Assembly: GCF_004795105.1 (NCBI RefSeq)
Contig: NZ_SSBL01000001.1
Span: forward strand, 558,001-622,000
DNA from: Streptomyces sp. A0642
GTDB taxonomy: Bacteria > Actinomycetota > Actinomycetes > Streptomycetales > Streptomycetaceae
Reading direction: 5' to 3'
DNA length: 64,000 nt
This document shows positions 1 through 8,308 of the stretch, in pieces; within the stretch, counting starts at the first letter, position 1, and each line of letters starts with the position of its first letter. Under the pieces are notes generated by a model. That model did no database searches. It had not been told where the DNA came from and saw nothing but the letters and a program-made list of their open reading frames with translations. Position numbers and translations under genes: made by a program.

Positions 1-678
1 CAGGGCCAGCAGGTCGGCAGGGGCGCCAGCGGGGACGAGGGACGGTACGCGCTGAGCGTGCCCGGCGCCGGTTCGTACGTCCTCATCGCCGCAGCCGGGG
101 GCCACCAGCCGCAGGCCGTCAGCGTCACGGTGGGGGAGCGGCCCGTCGAGCTCGACGTGGTGCTCGGCGGGGCCGGCCGGCTGGCCGGGACCGTCGTGAC
201 CGCGGACGGCCTCCCCGTACGGGACGCTGCCGTCACCCTGACCGACGTACGCGGCGAAGTGGTCGCCTCCACCCGCAGCGGGCGCGAGGGCGGGTACGTG
301 ATCACGGAGCTGGTCGCGGGGGAGTACACCCTCGCCGCCTCCGCACCCGCCTTCCGGCCCGCCGCGCTGCCCGTCAGCGTGCAGGCGGCCAGGGAGACCC
401 GGCAGGACATCGAGCTGGCCGGCGGCGCCGTGCTGCGCGGGGTCGTCCGGGCCACCGGCGGGCGGCCCGTCGAGGACGCCCGGGTGACGCTCCTGGACGC
501 GGCGGGCAACGTGGTCGACACGCTGACCACCGGCCCCGACGGCTCGTTCCGCTTCGTCGATCTGTCCACGGGCGAGTACACCGTGATCGCCGCCGGCTAT
601 CCGCCGGTCGCCACCGTGCTCCAGGTCGCCGGCGGCGGGCGCACCGAACGGGACCTCCAGCTGGGCCACGAGGACTGA
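1..678 (+). CDS. Carboxypeptidase-regulatory-like repeat protein, C-terminal part (5'-truncated by window edge)
   Basis: The frame is open from the first base, so the gene begins upstream and only 225 C-terminal residues are visible. They form a partial and then two full beta-sandwich repeats of the carboxypeptidase-regulatory/SpaA-like type, each with a G-V-V start, a P-V-x-x-A-x-V-T-L strand, a D/E-G-x-F/Y turn and a G-E-Y-T end. Such repeats are usually extracytoplasmic binding or stalk modules. In Streptomyces they are also known fused behind MFS transporters; the missing N-terminus would decide this. No cell-wall sorting signal is seen at the C-terminus. A hairpin terminator follows directly. 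Confidence 0.8.
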   Translation, partial: QGQQVGRGASGDEGRYALSVPGAGSYVLIAAAGGHQPQAVSVTVGERPVELDVVLGGAGRLAGTVVTADGLPVRDAAVTLTDVRGEVVASTRSGREGGYVITELVAGEYTLAASAPAFRPAALPVSVQAARETRQDIELAGGAVLRGVVRATGGRPVEDARVTLLDAAGNVVDTLTTGPDGSFRFVDLSTGEYTVIAAGYPPVATVLQVAGGGRTERDLQLGHED

Positions 679-683
679 TTCCG

Positions 684-713
684 GTCGGTGGCCGCCCCGG
701 GACGGCCACCGAC
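684..713 (+). terminator. Rho-independent-type hairpin after the repeat protein
   Basis: Perfect 11-bp stem (684-694 with 703-713) and an 8-nt loop, starting 6 nt after the stop codon at 678. There is no U-tract, as is usual in high-GC actinomycetes. Confidence 0.7.
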
Positions 714-844
714 GCGGTCCGCTCGCGCCCGGCGCACCACTCCCTCGGGGGCGATTCCGCCGATGACCGGCGACGCCGGACGCGGGGCCGTACCGTGGAC
801 GCACGCACCGCAGAGACTTGTGGTGAGGAAGGAGCCTTCCGCCC

Positions 845-3292
845 ATGGACCTCGGGCTGCCGCCACAGAGGACACCACCACCGCGTGACGCCGCGGCGGG
901 CCGCGTGCCGCTCGCCGTGGTCGTCGTCGACGGGGACGGACTCGTGTCGCACTGGTCGACCGGTGCGAGAAAACTCTTCGGGGTCTCCCGGGAGGAGGCC
1001 GTCGGCTGCCCCGCAGGTGATCTCCTGCCGGTGAGCGGGGCGTTACGGCGGCGCGGTGATCCGCTTCCGGAAGGGGCGTTCACCGAGTTCGGTCCCGAAC
1101 TCGACAGTTCCCTCAGCGGCGGCGTCGCCTACCCGGCGGCGGGCCGGGCGCGCGTGGACGAACCGGACCGCGGGCGGATCGACGTGTTGTGGTGGGCCTA
1201 TCCGCTGGTCGGCCCGGGCCCCGAGCGGCTCCTCGTGCTCGCCGCGGACTCGGGGCCGCTGCGCGGCGCCGGGGAGGGCGGGAGCCGGGACAACGAGACG
1301 ATCGCCCCCGGGTTCGCCCTGCACACCGACTTCCCCGGCTACCAGGAGCTCTCCTCGCGGCTGCCCGAGATCCTGCCCAGCATGAGCGTCCAGGAGGCCA
1401 CCAGGATCGTCTCCCAGGTACTCGAACTGGGCTACCCCGTCATCGAGTTCAGCCACCACGACCGGATCCCGGTCACCCCCGACTGGGGTGTGCCGCGACG
1501 CACCGGGCACCGCACCACCGACGGGCCGCACGACAGTGCCGGGGACTCGCCCGTCGTGCACACCGCGCCCCGCCCCGAGCTGGACCTCGAATACGCGGCG
1601 GTCCGCGAACGGCTGGAATTCCTCAACGAGGTCAGCGGCCGCATCGGCACCTCCCTCGACCTGGAACGGACCATCCGCGAGGTCACCAGTGCCGCCGTGC
1701 CCCGCTTCACCGACTTCGCCGGTACGCATCTGCGCGCCGCGGTCCTGGCCGGTGAGGGCTTCCCGGACGGGCCACCCGACGTCACGACCATCTGGCACCG
1801 CGTCTGGGTCGAGCACAACGACGAACCGGGCCGCTGGGACGACACCGTGCCCGTCGGCGAATCCATCGCCTTCCCGGAACACACCCCGTTCTTCCAGTGC
1901 ATGGTCACCGGCGAGCCCGTCATCGTCCCGTACGTCAGCGAGGAGTTGAGCAACCGCATCTCGGGCGAGTTCGAGAAGCGCGACCTGCGCCCCCTGATCA
2001 CGCACCGCTCCCTGCTCATCGTCCCGCTCAAGGCCCGTGACGTGGTGCTCGGTTTCATGGTGCTGATGCGCCGCCCCGGCCGGGAGCCCTTCGACGACAT
2101 GGACCGCACCACCGGCGCCGAACTCGCCGCCCGGGCCGGGCTCGTCCTCGACAACGCCCGCATGTACACGTACCAGGAGAACGTCGCCGAGACCCTCCAG
2201 GACAGCATGCTCCCGCAGATCGAACCGCGCATGGCGGGCTGCGACATCGCGACCCGCTACCTGCCCGGCGCCCGGCTCGGCAGGGTCGGCGGCGACTGGT
2301 TCGACTCCGTGAAGCTGCCCGGCTCCCGGACCGCGCTCGTCGTCGGGGACGTCATGGGGCACGGCCTCAACTCGGCAGCGATGATGGGCCAGTTGCGGAC
2401 CGCCGTGCTGACCATGGCCACCATGGAGATGCCGCCCGCCCAACTGCTGCGCAACCTCGACGACCTGGCCCAGCGGCTCGGCGAGCAGTACCTCGCGACC
2501 TGCCTCTACGCGGTCTACGACCCGATCCGCTCCGAGCTGCAGATCGCCAACGCCGGGCACATCCCGCCCGTGCTGGTCCGCGCCGAGGACGGCCGGGCCG
2601 AGCTGCTCGACCTCCCGACGGGTGCGCCGATCGGCGTCGGCCAGGTCGCCTTCGAGACAGCCACGGTGCGGGTACGCCCGGGCGACCGGCTGGTGCTCTG
2701 CACCGACGGCCTGGTCGAGGTGCGGGGCCAGGACATCGGCGCGGGCCTGGCCGCGCTGTGCGCCTCCGCGGCCCATCCCGCGGCGTCGATGGACGACGCC
2801 TGCGACACGATCATCCGGGCCCTGAACCCCCGTGGCGGCCGCAAGGACGACGTGGCCCTGCTGATGGCCCGGCTGAACGGGATCCCGGAGGGCGACGTCG
2901 CCGAGTGGCAACTGGCCCTGGACCCGCGCGAGGTGGCCCGGGCCCGCCGTCTGGTCCATGGCCGGCTCCTGGACTGGGACCTGCCGGAGGCGGTGGAGGC
3001 GGCCGAACTGATGGTCAGCGAGCTCGTCACCAACGCGGTGAAGCACGGGCGCTCGCATCACATCGGGCTCCGGCTCGTGCGCACCGGCGCCCTGTTGTGC
3101 GAGGTCAGCGATGACGAACCCGCCCCGGCCACGCTGCTGGGCGCCACCGCGGACGACGAGTCCGGCCGCGGGCTCGTCCTGGTGAGCAGCCTCGCCCGGG
3201 AGTGGGGTACGAGCACCACGGCGCGCGGCAAGACCGTCTGGTTCGAGCTGGCCCTCTCCCGCTTCCCGCACCCCCGGCCCGTCGCCTGGTGA
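845..3292 (+). CDS. PAS-GAF-PP2C (SpoIIE-type) phosphatase with C-terminal RsbW-like ATPase domain
   Basis: This 815-residue cytosolic signalling protein has a PAS-like segment at about residues 20-65, a GAF domain at about 255-435, a PP2C/SpoIIE phosphatase domain at about 465-675 and a HATPase_c anti-sigma-kinase-like domain at about 685-800. The phosphatase metal motifs are present (GGDWFD near 481, VGDVMGHG near 500, TDGLVE near 619). The ATPase domain keeps the N box (ELVTNAVKHG near 725) and a G box (SGRGLVLV). The family dephosphorylates anti-anti-sigma factors while the kinase domain can phosphorylate them, so one protein could set both arms of a partner switch. No sigma, RsbV or RsbW gene is adjacent, so its target is unknown. 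A GGAG lies 10 nt before the ATG. Confidence 0.93.
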   Translation: MDLGLPPQRTPPPRDAAAGRVPLAVVVVDGDGLVSHWSTGARKLFGVSREEAVGCPAGDLLPVSGALRRRGDPLPEGAFTEFGPELDSSLSGGVAYPAAGRARVDEPDRGRIDVLWWAYPLVGPGPERLLVLAADSGPLRGAGEGGSRDNETIAPGFALHTDFPGYQELSSRLPEILPSMSVQEATRIVSQVLELGYPVIEFSHHDRIPVTPDWGVPRRTGHRTTDGPHDSAGDSPVVHTAPRPELDLEYAAVRERLEFLNEVSGRIGTSLDLERTIREVTSAAVPRFTDFAGTHLRAAVLAGEGFPDGPPDVTTIWHRVWVEHNDEPGRWDDTVPVGESIAFPEHTPFFQCMVTGEPVIVPYVSEELSNRISGEFEKRDLRPLITHRSLLIVPLKARDVVLGFMVLMRRPGREPFDDMDRTTGAELAARAGLVLDNARMYTYQENVAETLQDSMLPQIEPRMAGCDIATRYLPGARLGRVGGDWFDSVKLPGSRTALVVGDVMGHGLNSAAMMGQLRTAVLTMATMEMPPAQLLRNLDDLAQRLGEQYLATCLYAVYDPIRSELQIANAGHIPPVLVRAEDGRAELLDLPTGAPIGVGQVAFETATVRVRPGDRLVLCTDGLVEVRGQDIGAGLAALCASAAHPAASMDDACDTIIRALNPRGGRKDDVALLMARLNGIPEGDVAEWQLALDPREVARARRLVHGRLLDWDLPEAVEAAELMVSELVTNAVKHGRSHHIGLRLVRTGALLCEVSDDEPAPATLLGATADDESGRGLVLVSSLAREWGTSTTARGKTVWFELALSRFPHPRPVAW

Positions 3293-3405
3293 GGAAGGCG
3301 GTCCACCAGGCGGTCGATGTGGTGCGCACCCTTGCCCCGAAGGGCGGAGGAAGGTAGTCCGGTGCTGAGCGAAAAGCCTCGCGACGGCCGGACTTGGGAG
3401 TACGC

Positions 3406-4128
3406 ATGGATGTGTCACAGCGATACCGCGAGGCGTGGGAAGGGTTCTGGTCGGCGACCTCGGACTCGCCCGGGGAGGCGATCTGGGACGCCGCCCCCTC
3501 GCTGAGCGCCGTACCGCACAGCGAGCTGCTCCTGCCGTACGCCGACGCCTCACTGCCCGTCGTCGACCTGGGCTGCGGGAACGGCACCCAGACCCGCTAC
3601 CTCGCCACCCGGTTCGCCCGCGCGATCGGCGTGGACCTCTCGCACGCGGCGATAGCGCACGCCCGCCGGGCGGACCCCGAAGGCGTCGCCGAGTTCGCCC
3701 AGCTGGACCTCGTCGACGACGACGCGGTGCGCGCCCTGCACGAGCGGACCGGCGACACGAACGTCTACATGCGGGCGGTCATCCACCAGAGCGAGCCCGA
3801 GGCCAGGCCGGCGGTCGCCGCAGCCGTGGCGACCCTGCTGGGGAAGCGGGGCCGGGCCTTCGTCGCCGAGCTGACCCCGGCCTCCAAGGCCGTGCTCCAG
3901 CAGGCGTCGGAGGTGCCGGGCGGGCCGCCCGAGAAGCTGCGGCGGGTCTTCGAGCACGGACTGAAACCGGCGGGCGCCACCGAGGAGGAGGTGCCGGAAC
4001 TGCTGCGGGCGGCCGGACTGACCGTTCTGGACAGCGGTGACACGGCACTGCCGCAGACCGAGTACCTGCCGGACGGAACCCGGATCGACCTGCCGGCGCG
4101 GTGGTTCGTCCTGGCCGCCGCCCTCTGA
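3406..4128 (+). CDS. Class I SAM-dependent methyltransferase
   Basis: A 240-residue Rossmann methyltransferase with motif I (VVDLGCGNGTQ) at about residues 52-62 and an acidic motif II in GVDLS. The frame is open to a TTG at 3394, but the ATG at 3406 has GGGAG about 6 nt upstream and was preferred. The gene lies 113 nt downstream of the phosphatase gene on the same strand and could share its transcript. The acceptor substrate cannot be read from sequence. The gene is followed by a strong hairpin shared with the convergent LysR gene. Confidence 0.88.
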   Translation: MDVSQRYREAWEGFWSATSDSPGEAIWDAAPSLSAVPHSELLLPYADASLPVVDLGCGNGTQTRYLATRFARAIGVDLSHAAIAHARRADPEGVAEFAQLDLVDDDAVRALHERTGDTNVYMRAVIHQSEPEARPAVAAAVATLLGKRGRAFVAELTPASKAVLQQASEVPGGPPEKLRRVFEHGLKPAGATEEEVPELLRAAGLTVLDSGDTALPQTEYLPDGTRIDLPARWFVLAAAL

Positions 4129-4149
4129 CGAGGCCGCGCACCGGCCCCG

Positions 4150-4175
4150 GGCGGGCCCTTCGTCCGGGGCCCGCC
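4150..4175. terminator. Bidirectional hairpin between convergent methyltransferase and LysR genes
   Basis: Perfect 9-bp stem GGCGGGCCC/GGGCCCGCC (4150-4158 with 4167-4175) with an 8-nt loop. It lies 21 nt after the methyltransferase stop codon and between two convergent genes. Confidence 0.65.
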
Positions 4176-4323
4176 GGTGGTGCCGTCTCGGCGCAACAGG
4201 CGCGGCCGCCGCGCGACCGGCCGCGCACCGACGAGGGCGCCACGGAGGCCGGCGACACGCGCAGCGGCGGTCGCGCAGGCGGACGGGGCGTGCGCCGGGG
4301 CGCTGAGCGGCCGACCCCGTGCC

Positions 4324-5214
4324 TCAGTGACCGGTTCCCTCCCGCACGAGCGTCATCAGCGCCCGCGCTCCCGGGCTCATCGCCCGAGCGGCCGGCAGAA
4401 CCACGACGCTCTCGTAATGCGGCTGGTCGATCCCGTCGAGGACCACCGCCACCAGCCCCGTCGCCTCGGGCTTGCGGGAGAAGTGGTGCGGGACCACCGC
4501 GATGCCGAGCCCTTCGTGCACCAGCTCCAGCAGGCTGTGCACGTCGTTGACCTCCAGCGCCACCGTGCGGCGCACCCGCGCGGCCGCGAACGCCTCGTCC
4601 GCGGCGCGGCGGGGACCGAAGTCCGGATGGAAGTCGATGAACGCCTCACCGGCCAGCTCGTCCCACGCGACCCGGTCCGTCGCGGCCAGGCGGTGGCCGG
4701 GCGAGCACAGCAGGACCATGGGCTCACGGGCCAGCGGGACCAGCTCGCCGCGCCACTCCACGGGGGAGACCGTGGCGGCGAAGGCGATGTCGAGCCGCCC
4801 GGCGGCCACGCCGTCCACCAGGTTCGTCGTCCCCTCCTGGCGGAGCCGGATCTCCATGTGCGGGTGTGCCCGGTGGAAGGCGGCGAGCAGCCGCGGCAGA
4901 CTCACCCCGGCCACGCACTGCTCCACGCCCACCGAGAGGGTGCCGCGCAGCAGCCCCCGTACGGCGTCGACGGCGTCCTTCGCCGCCCGCGCCCCGGCCA
5001 GGGTGCGCTCGGCCTCGACCAGCAGGGCGCGTCCGGCCTCCGTCAGCCGGACGCTGCGGGTGGTCCGGCTGAACAGCGGGGTCCGCAGCTCCTGCTCCAG
5101 GGCCCGGACGGAGGCGGACAGGCCGGACTGCGACACGGCGACACGCTCGGCGGCCCGGGTGAAATGCTGCTCCTGGGCGACGGCGACGAAATGTTCCAGC
5201 TGGCGCAACTCCAT
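4324..5214 (-). CDS. LysR-family transcriptional regulator
   Basis: A 296-residue protein with an N-terminal winged HTH (MELRQLEHFVAVAQ start, recognition helix in the SQSGLSASVRALEQELR region) and a LysR substrate-binding domain from about residue 90. Length and layout are standard for the family. It is divergent from an aldo-keto reductase gene, the classic LysR arrangement, so that gene is the likely target together with autoregulation. The inducer cannot be predicted. The promoter appears to give a leaderless transcript (see 5223-5228). Confidence 0.93.
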   Translation of the reverse strand: MELRQLEHFVAVAQEQHFTRAAERVAVSQSGLSASVRALEQELRTPLFSRTTRSVRLTEAGRALLVEAERTLAGARAAKDAVDAVRGLLRGTLSVGVEQCVAGVSLPRLLAAFHRAHPHMEIRLRQEGTTNLVDGVAAGRLDIAFAATVSPVEWRGELVPLAREPMVLLCSPGHRLAATDRVAWDELAGEAFIDFHPDFGPRRAADEAFAAARVRRTVALEVNDVHSLLELVHEGLGIAVVPHHFSRKPEATGLVAVVLDGIDQPHYESVVVLPAARAMSPGARALMTLVREGTGH

Positions 5215-5222
5215 GATTGAGA

Positions 5223-5228
5223 AATATA
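5223..5228 (-). promoter_or_regulatory. Candidate -10 box TATATT of a leaderless lysR transcript
   Basis: On the minus strand TATATT is followed by 8 nt and then the ATG at 5214. This is the spacing expected when transcription starts at or next to the start codon. There is no Shine-Dalgarno sequence in the gap. Confidence 0.55.
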
Positions 5229-5344
5229 GGCGCTGAATCCCAGCGGAATCTCCTGTTGGACTGCTGGATCATTGTGAGCGAGCCTGGACCCCGCACGTCG
5301 TACTCCGCACAGAACCCGAACGATCACTCCCCCTGGAGCCCCGC

Positions 5345-6346
5345 ATGTACATCCCGTCCGCCGACCGCTACCAGGACATGCCGTACCGGCGCACCGGGCG
5401 CAGCGGTCTCAAGCTGCCCGCCCTCTCGCTCGGGCTGTGGCACAACTTCGGCGGTGACCGGACGCCGGAGTCCCAGGGGCAGATCCTCCGCCGGGCGTTC
5501 GACCTGGGCATCACCCACTTCGACCTGGCGAACAACTACGGCCCGCCGCCCGGCTCCGCCGAGACGGCGATGGGCCGCGCGCTGGCGACCGACTTCGCCC
5601 GGCACCGGGACGAGATCATCGTGTCCACCAAGGCGGGCTACCTGATGTGGGACGGTCCGTACGGGGAGTGGGGCTCGCGCAAGAACCTCCTCTCCTCGCT
5701 GGACCAGAGCCTCACCCGCCTGGGCCTCGACTACGTCGACATCTTCTACTCCCACCGGCCCGACCCGGAGACGCCGCTCGAGGAGACGATGGGCGCACTC
5801 CACTCGGCGGTGCAGCAGGGCAAGGCGCTGTATGTGGGCGTCTCCAACTACTCGGCCGAGCAGACGAGGGAGGCCGCCCGGATCCTGAAGGACCTCGGCA
5901 CCCCGCTGCTCATCCACCAGCCGCGCTACTCGATGCTGGACCGCTGGGTCGAGGACGGTCTGCTCACGGCCCTGGACGAGCTGGGCGTCGGCTCCATCGC
6001 CTACTCGCCGCTGGAACAGGGCATCCTCTCGGACCGCTACCTGCGCGGCATTCCCGAGGGCTCGCGCGCCGCGGGCAGCAGCCCGTTCCTGTCGGCCGAG
6101 GCGGTCACGCCCGAGCTGGTCGGCCGCCTTGTCGAGCTGAACGAGCTGGCCTCCGAACGCGGTCAGTCGCTGGCGCAGATGGCGCTGGCCTGGGTGCTGC
6201 GCGGCGGCCGGGTGACGTCGGCGGTGGTCGGCGCGAGCAGCGTGGCGCAGCTGGAGAACAGCGTCGAGGCGATCCGCAACCTCGACTTCGGCGACAAGGA
6301 ACTCGCCAGGATCGAGAAGCTCCTGAAGGGCGCGAAGCGCCGCTGA
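5345..6346 (+). CDS. Aldo/keto reductase of the YghZ (L-glyceraldehyde-3-phosphate reductase) type
   Basis: A 333-residue (beta/alpha)8 NADPH oxidoreductase. The catalytic tetrad is visible: Asp in THFDLANNYG, Tyr in the same strand end, Lys in VSTKAGY and His in YSHRPDPETP. The N-terminus (YRRTGRSGLKLPALSLGLW) is typical of the YghZ/AKR14 and voltage-channel beta-subunit-like group, which reduces small aldehydes and methylglyoxal-like substrates. It is divergent from the LysR gene and ends in a very strong terminator, so it is probably monocistronic. Confidence 0.9.
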   Translation: MYIPSADRYQDMPYRRTGRSGLKLPALSLGLWHNFGGDRTPESQGQILRRAFDLGITHFDLANNYGPPPGSAETAMGRALATDFARHRDEIIVSTKAGYLMWDGPYGEWGSRKNLLSSLDQSLTRLGLDYVDIFYSHRPDPETPLEETMGALHSAVQQGKALYVGVSNYSAEQTREAARILKDLGTPLLIHQPRYSMLDRWVEDGLLTALDELGVGSIAYSPLEQGILSDRYLRGIPEGSRAAGSSPFLSAEAVTPELVGRLVELNELASERGQSLAQMALAWVLRGGRVTSAVVGASSVAQLENSVEAIRNLDFGDKELARIEKLLKGAKRR

Positions 6347-6353
6347 ACCACGA

Positions 6354-6386
6354 CCGGCCGGCGCCCCGGACAGGGGCGCCGGCCGG
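6354..6386 (+). terminator. Strong hairpin terminator of the aldo-keto reductase gene
   Basis: Perfect 14-bp stem (6354-6367 with 6373-6386) with a 5-nt loop ggaca, beginning 7 nt after the stop codon. Confidence 0.8.
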
Positions 6387-6392
6387 ACGCGT

Positions 6393-6656
6393 GCGGGAAG
6401 GGGGCGGGCGAGTTCGCGTCGTTCGAGGTCGACGCGGCCGATCCGGCGGGGGCGTTCCGGATGCGGCACGAGGAGTGCGCGCGCTCCCGGGCCGCCGTGG
6501 AGGCGGCCGAGTCCCTCGATCTGACCGGGAGCCCTGGCGGCGAGGTGCAGGCGCTGCGCCGCGTCCCCACGCACATGATCGAGGGGTACGCCCGCTACGA
6601 CGGGCGGGCCGATCTGCCCGGGGAGTCCATCGACGGGAGCACCCCCGGCGCGTCGG
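6393..6656 (+). pseudogene. Remnant of a DUF664/DinB-family protein (C-terminal fragment)
   Basis: In frame 2 the sequence reads like the C-terminal half of Streptomyces DUF664 (DinB/mycothiol-dependent-type) proteins. It has F-E-V-D-A-A-D-P, then ECARSRAAVEAA, then R-V-P-T-H-M-I-E-G-Y-A-R-Y-D-G-R-A-D-L and ESIDGSTPG. Family members here usually read [22 protein letters not shown]. The N-terminal half, including the first helices, is missing and no start codon with a ribosome-binding site precedes it. The frame runs on into the antisense of the ArsR gene with no proper stop. The family assignment is from memory of its consensus. Confidence 0.6.
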
Positions 6657-6661
6657 CGGCC

Positions 6662-7003
6662 TCAGGCGTCGTCCGCTCGCAGCAGCAGGTGCAGCAGGCC
6701 GGGGAACCGGGCCTCGAACTCCTCGCGGCGCAGCCGGTTGACCCGCTTGGCGCCGAGGTCGCGCTGCTCCACCAGGCCCGCCCCGCGCAGCACCGAGAAG
6801 TGATGGCTGAGGGCGGCCTTGCCGACCGGCACGTCGAAACTGCCGCAGCTGCGCGTCCAGTCCTCGGAGTCCGCCAGTTCGCGGACCAGCTGGAGGCGGA
6901 CCGGGTCCGCGAGTGCGGACAGGGCCCCGAGGACGGAGACCTCCGCCGGGTCGGTGTGCACGGGGGCGGCGCGGTGTCCGCTGCCTGCCGGCTGGTTGGG
7001 CAT
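6662..7003 (-). CDS. ArsR-family winged-helix regulator
   Basis: A 113-residue protein with the ArsR fold: ALADPVRLQLVRELA in helices 1-2, a recognition helix around GKAALSHHFSVLRGAGLV, then the beta wing. The ELCVCD metal-binding motif of ArsR/SmtB sensors is absent. Only one Cys (in SCGSFD) precedes the recognition helix, so sensing of a redox or organic signal is more likely than classical metal sensing. It is divergent from a quinone oxidoreductase gene whose promoter holds palindromes, and probably represses it and itself. Confidence 0.9.
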   Translation of the reverse strand: MPNQPAGSGHRAAPVHTDPAEVSVLGALSALADPVRLQLVRELADSEDWTRSCGSFDVPVGKAALSHHFSVLRGAGLVEQRDLGAKRVNRLRREEFEARFPGLLHLLLRADDA

Positions 7004-7053
7004 GTCCGCTCCCCGTGTTCGTGGCGGTGCTCGTGGCCGTGACGCTTGCCGAG

Positions 7054-7100
7054 TGTTCGATGAATATCTTACACTCCAAGTGTTCGCTTTTCGTTGAACA
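7054..7100. promoter_or_regulatory. Divergent arsR/oxidoreductase operator region with two inverted repeats
   Basis: The region is AT-rich against its surroundings. ACACT-CCA-AGTGT (7071-7083) is a perfect 5-bp inverted repeat. Around it lies a wider pair, TGTTCGATGAA (7054-7064) and TTCGTTGAACA (7090-7100), which match as an inverted repeat at 9 of 11 positions. The layout fits an ArsR dimer site covering the divergent promoters. Regulator assignment is inferred from position. Confidence 0.6.
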
Positions 7101-7122
7101 CCATTCCAGGGGGCGGTCTGTC

Positions 7123-8100
7123 ATGCGTGTGATCGAGTTCAAGGAGTACGGCGGCCCCGAGGTGCTGACCCTCGTCGAGACGGCCGTCCCGGAGCCCGGC
7201 CCCGGCCAGGTCACCATCGACGTCGCCTACGCCGGCGTCAACTTCGCTGATCTGAAGGCCCGTTCGGACGGATACCGGGTGCCGGAGCTGCCCTTCGTCC
7301 CGGGCCTGGAGGTCTCCGGCCGGGTACGAGCCCTCGGCGAGGGGGTCACGGGGCTGCACCCCGGCCAGGAGGTCGCCGCGTTCCTCGACGGCGGCGGATA
7401 CGCGGACGTGGTGGCCGCGCCGGCCGCCACCGTCTTCCCGCTCCCCGACGGCGTCGGCCTGCGCACCGGGGCCACCCTGCCCACCGTGCTGCCGACCGCA
7501 CACGCCCTGCTGCACGAGGTCGGGCGGCTGCGGGCCGGCGAGAGCGTGCTGGTGCAGGGCGCGGCCGGCGGAGTCGGCACGGTGGCCGGCCAGCTGGCCC
7601 GGGCCGCCGGCGCCGGAGCCGTGTACGGCGTGGTGTCCTCGGCCGCGAAGGCCGCGTACGCCCTCGACCACGGCTACGACGAGGTGTTCACCGGCGACAC
7701 CTTCCCGGACGAGGTCCGCCGCACCACCGGCGGCCGGGGCGTCGACCTGGTCCTCGACCCCGTCGGCGGAGACACCCTGCGACGGGGAGTCGAGGCGCTC
7801 TCCGTCTTCGGGCGCCTGGTCTCCTTCGGCAACGCGAGCGGAGCACCGCCCTGGAGCGTCGGGCAGTCCGACCTCTACCCGGGCAGCAGGTCCGTGGCCG
7901 GCTTCTCGATCCTGGAGCTGGCCGCGAGTGACCCCGCCACCCTGCGTGCCGTCGCGGAGCGGTCCTTCCGCGCCGTGACCGACGGGCACGTCGACCTTCC
8001 GGTGACGGCCGAGTTCGCGCTGGCGGACGCGGCCGACGCGCACCTCCTGATGGAGGGGCGCACGTCGACCGGCAAGCTGGTCCTGCGCATCGGCGGCTGA
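7123..8100 (+). CDS. NADPH:quinone oxidoreductase (zinc-independent MDR family)
   Basis: A 325-residue medium-chain reductase with an N-terminal GroES-like domain (residues 1-115) and a Rossmann domain with the nucleotide loop GAAGGVGTVAGQLA near residue 145. The zinc-ligand cysteines and GHE motif of alcohol dehydrogenases are absent, which places it with quinone oxidoreductase/zeta-crystallin-like enzymes that reduce quinones or enones. The ATG at 7123 fits the family N-terminus (MRVIEFKEYGGPEVL). The open frame upstream to 6913 only crosses the divergent arsR gene. Likely under ArsR control; it ends in a hairpin terminator. Confidence 0.92.
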   Translation: MRVIEFKEYGGPEVLTLVETAVPEPGPGQVTIDVAYAGVNFADLKARSDGYRVPELPFVPGLEVSGRVRALGEGVTGLHPGQEVAAFLDGGGYADVVAAPAATVFPLPDGVGLRTGATLPTVLPTAHALLHEVGRLRAGESVLVQGAAGGVGTVAGQLARAAGAGAVYGVVSSAAKAAYALDHGYDEVFTGDTFPDEVRRTTGGRGVDLVLDPVGGDTLRRGVEALSVFGRLVSFGNASGAPPWSVGQSDLYPGSRSVAGFSILELAASDPATLRAVAERSFRAVTDGHVDLPVTAEFALADAADAHLLMEGRTSTGKLVLRIGG

Positions 8101-8105
8101 GCGAT

Positions 8106-8140
8106 CCGGGCCCGGGACGGCTGAGCGCTCCCGGGCCCGG
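8106..8140 (+). terminator. Hairpin terminator of the quinone oxidoreductase gene
   Basis: Perfect 12-bp stem CCGGGCCCGGGA/TCCCGGGCCCGG (8106-8117 with 8129-8140), 11-nt loop, 5 nt after the stop codon. Confidence 0.75.
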
Positions 8141-8294
8141 CAGGGCCCGCCGCCACGCCGAGGCCCGGTCCTCGCCGCGTCGGCGCGCCTGCGCCCGGCA
8201 CCATCGCCCGGAGCACGCGCCCTCGGGCCCGGGCCTTCAGTGGAATGGACCTATGGAGGTCCGGACAGCCCTGGCCTGCGCGTTCGGCGGCGCG

Positions 8295-8300
8295 TACCGT
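8295..8300 (+). promoter_or_regulatory. Candidate -10 box TACCGT of the peptidase operon, leaderless
   Basis: TACCGT (TANNNT type) ends 8 nt before the ATG at 8309 and no Shine-Dalgarno sequence lies between. This is the typical spacing of actinobacterial leaderless mRNAs. No clear -35 box was seen. Confidence 0.5.
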
Positions 8301-8308
8301 GTGGCCGC

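Noticed and set aside
1043..3553. 836-codon open frame antisense to the SpoIIE-type gene
   Set aside because: Its translation is low-complexity Gly/Arg/Val/Asp typical of the reverse frame of high-GC genes, with no recognisable domain; the plus-strand frame has four clear domains.
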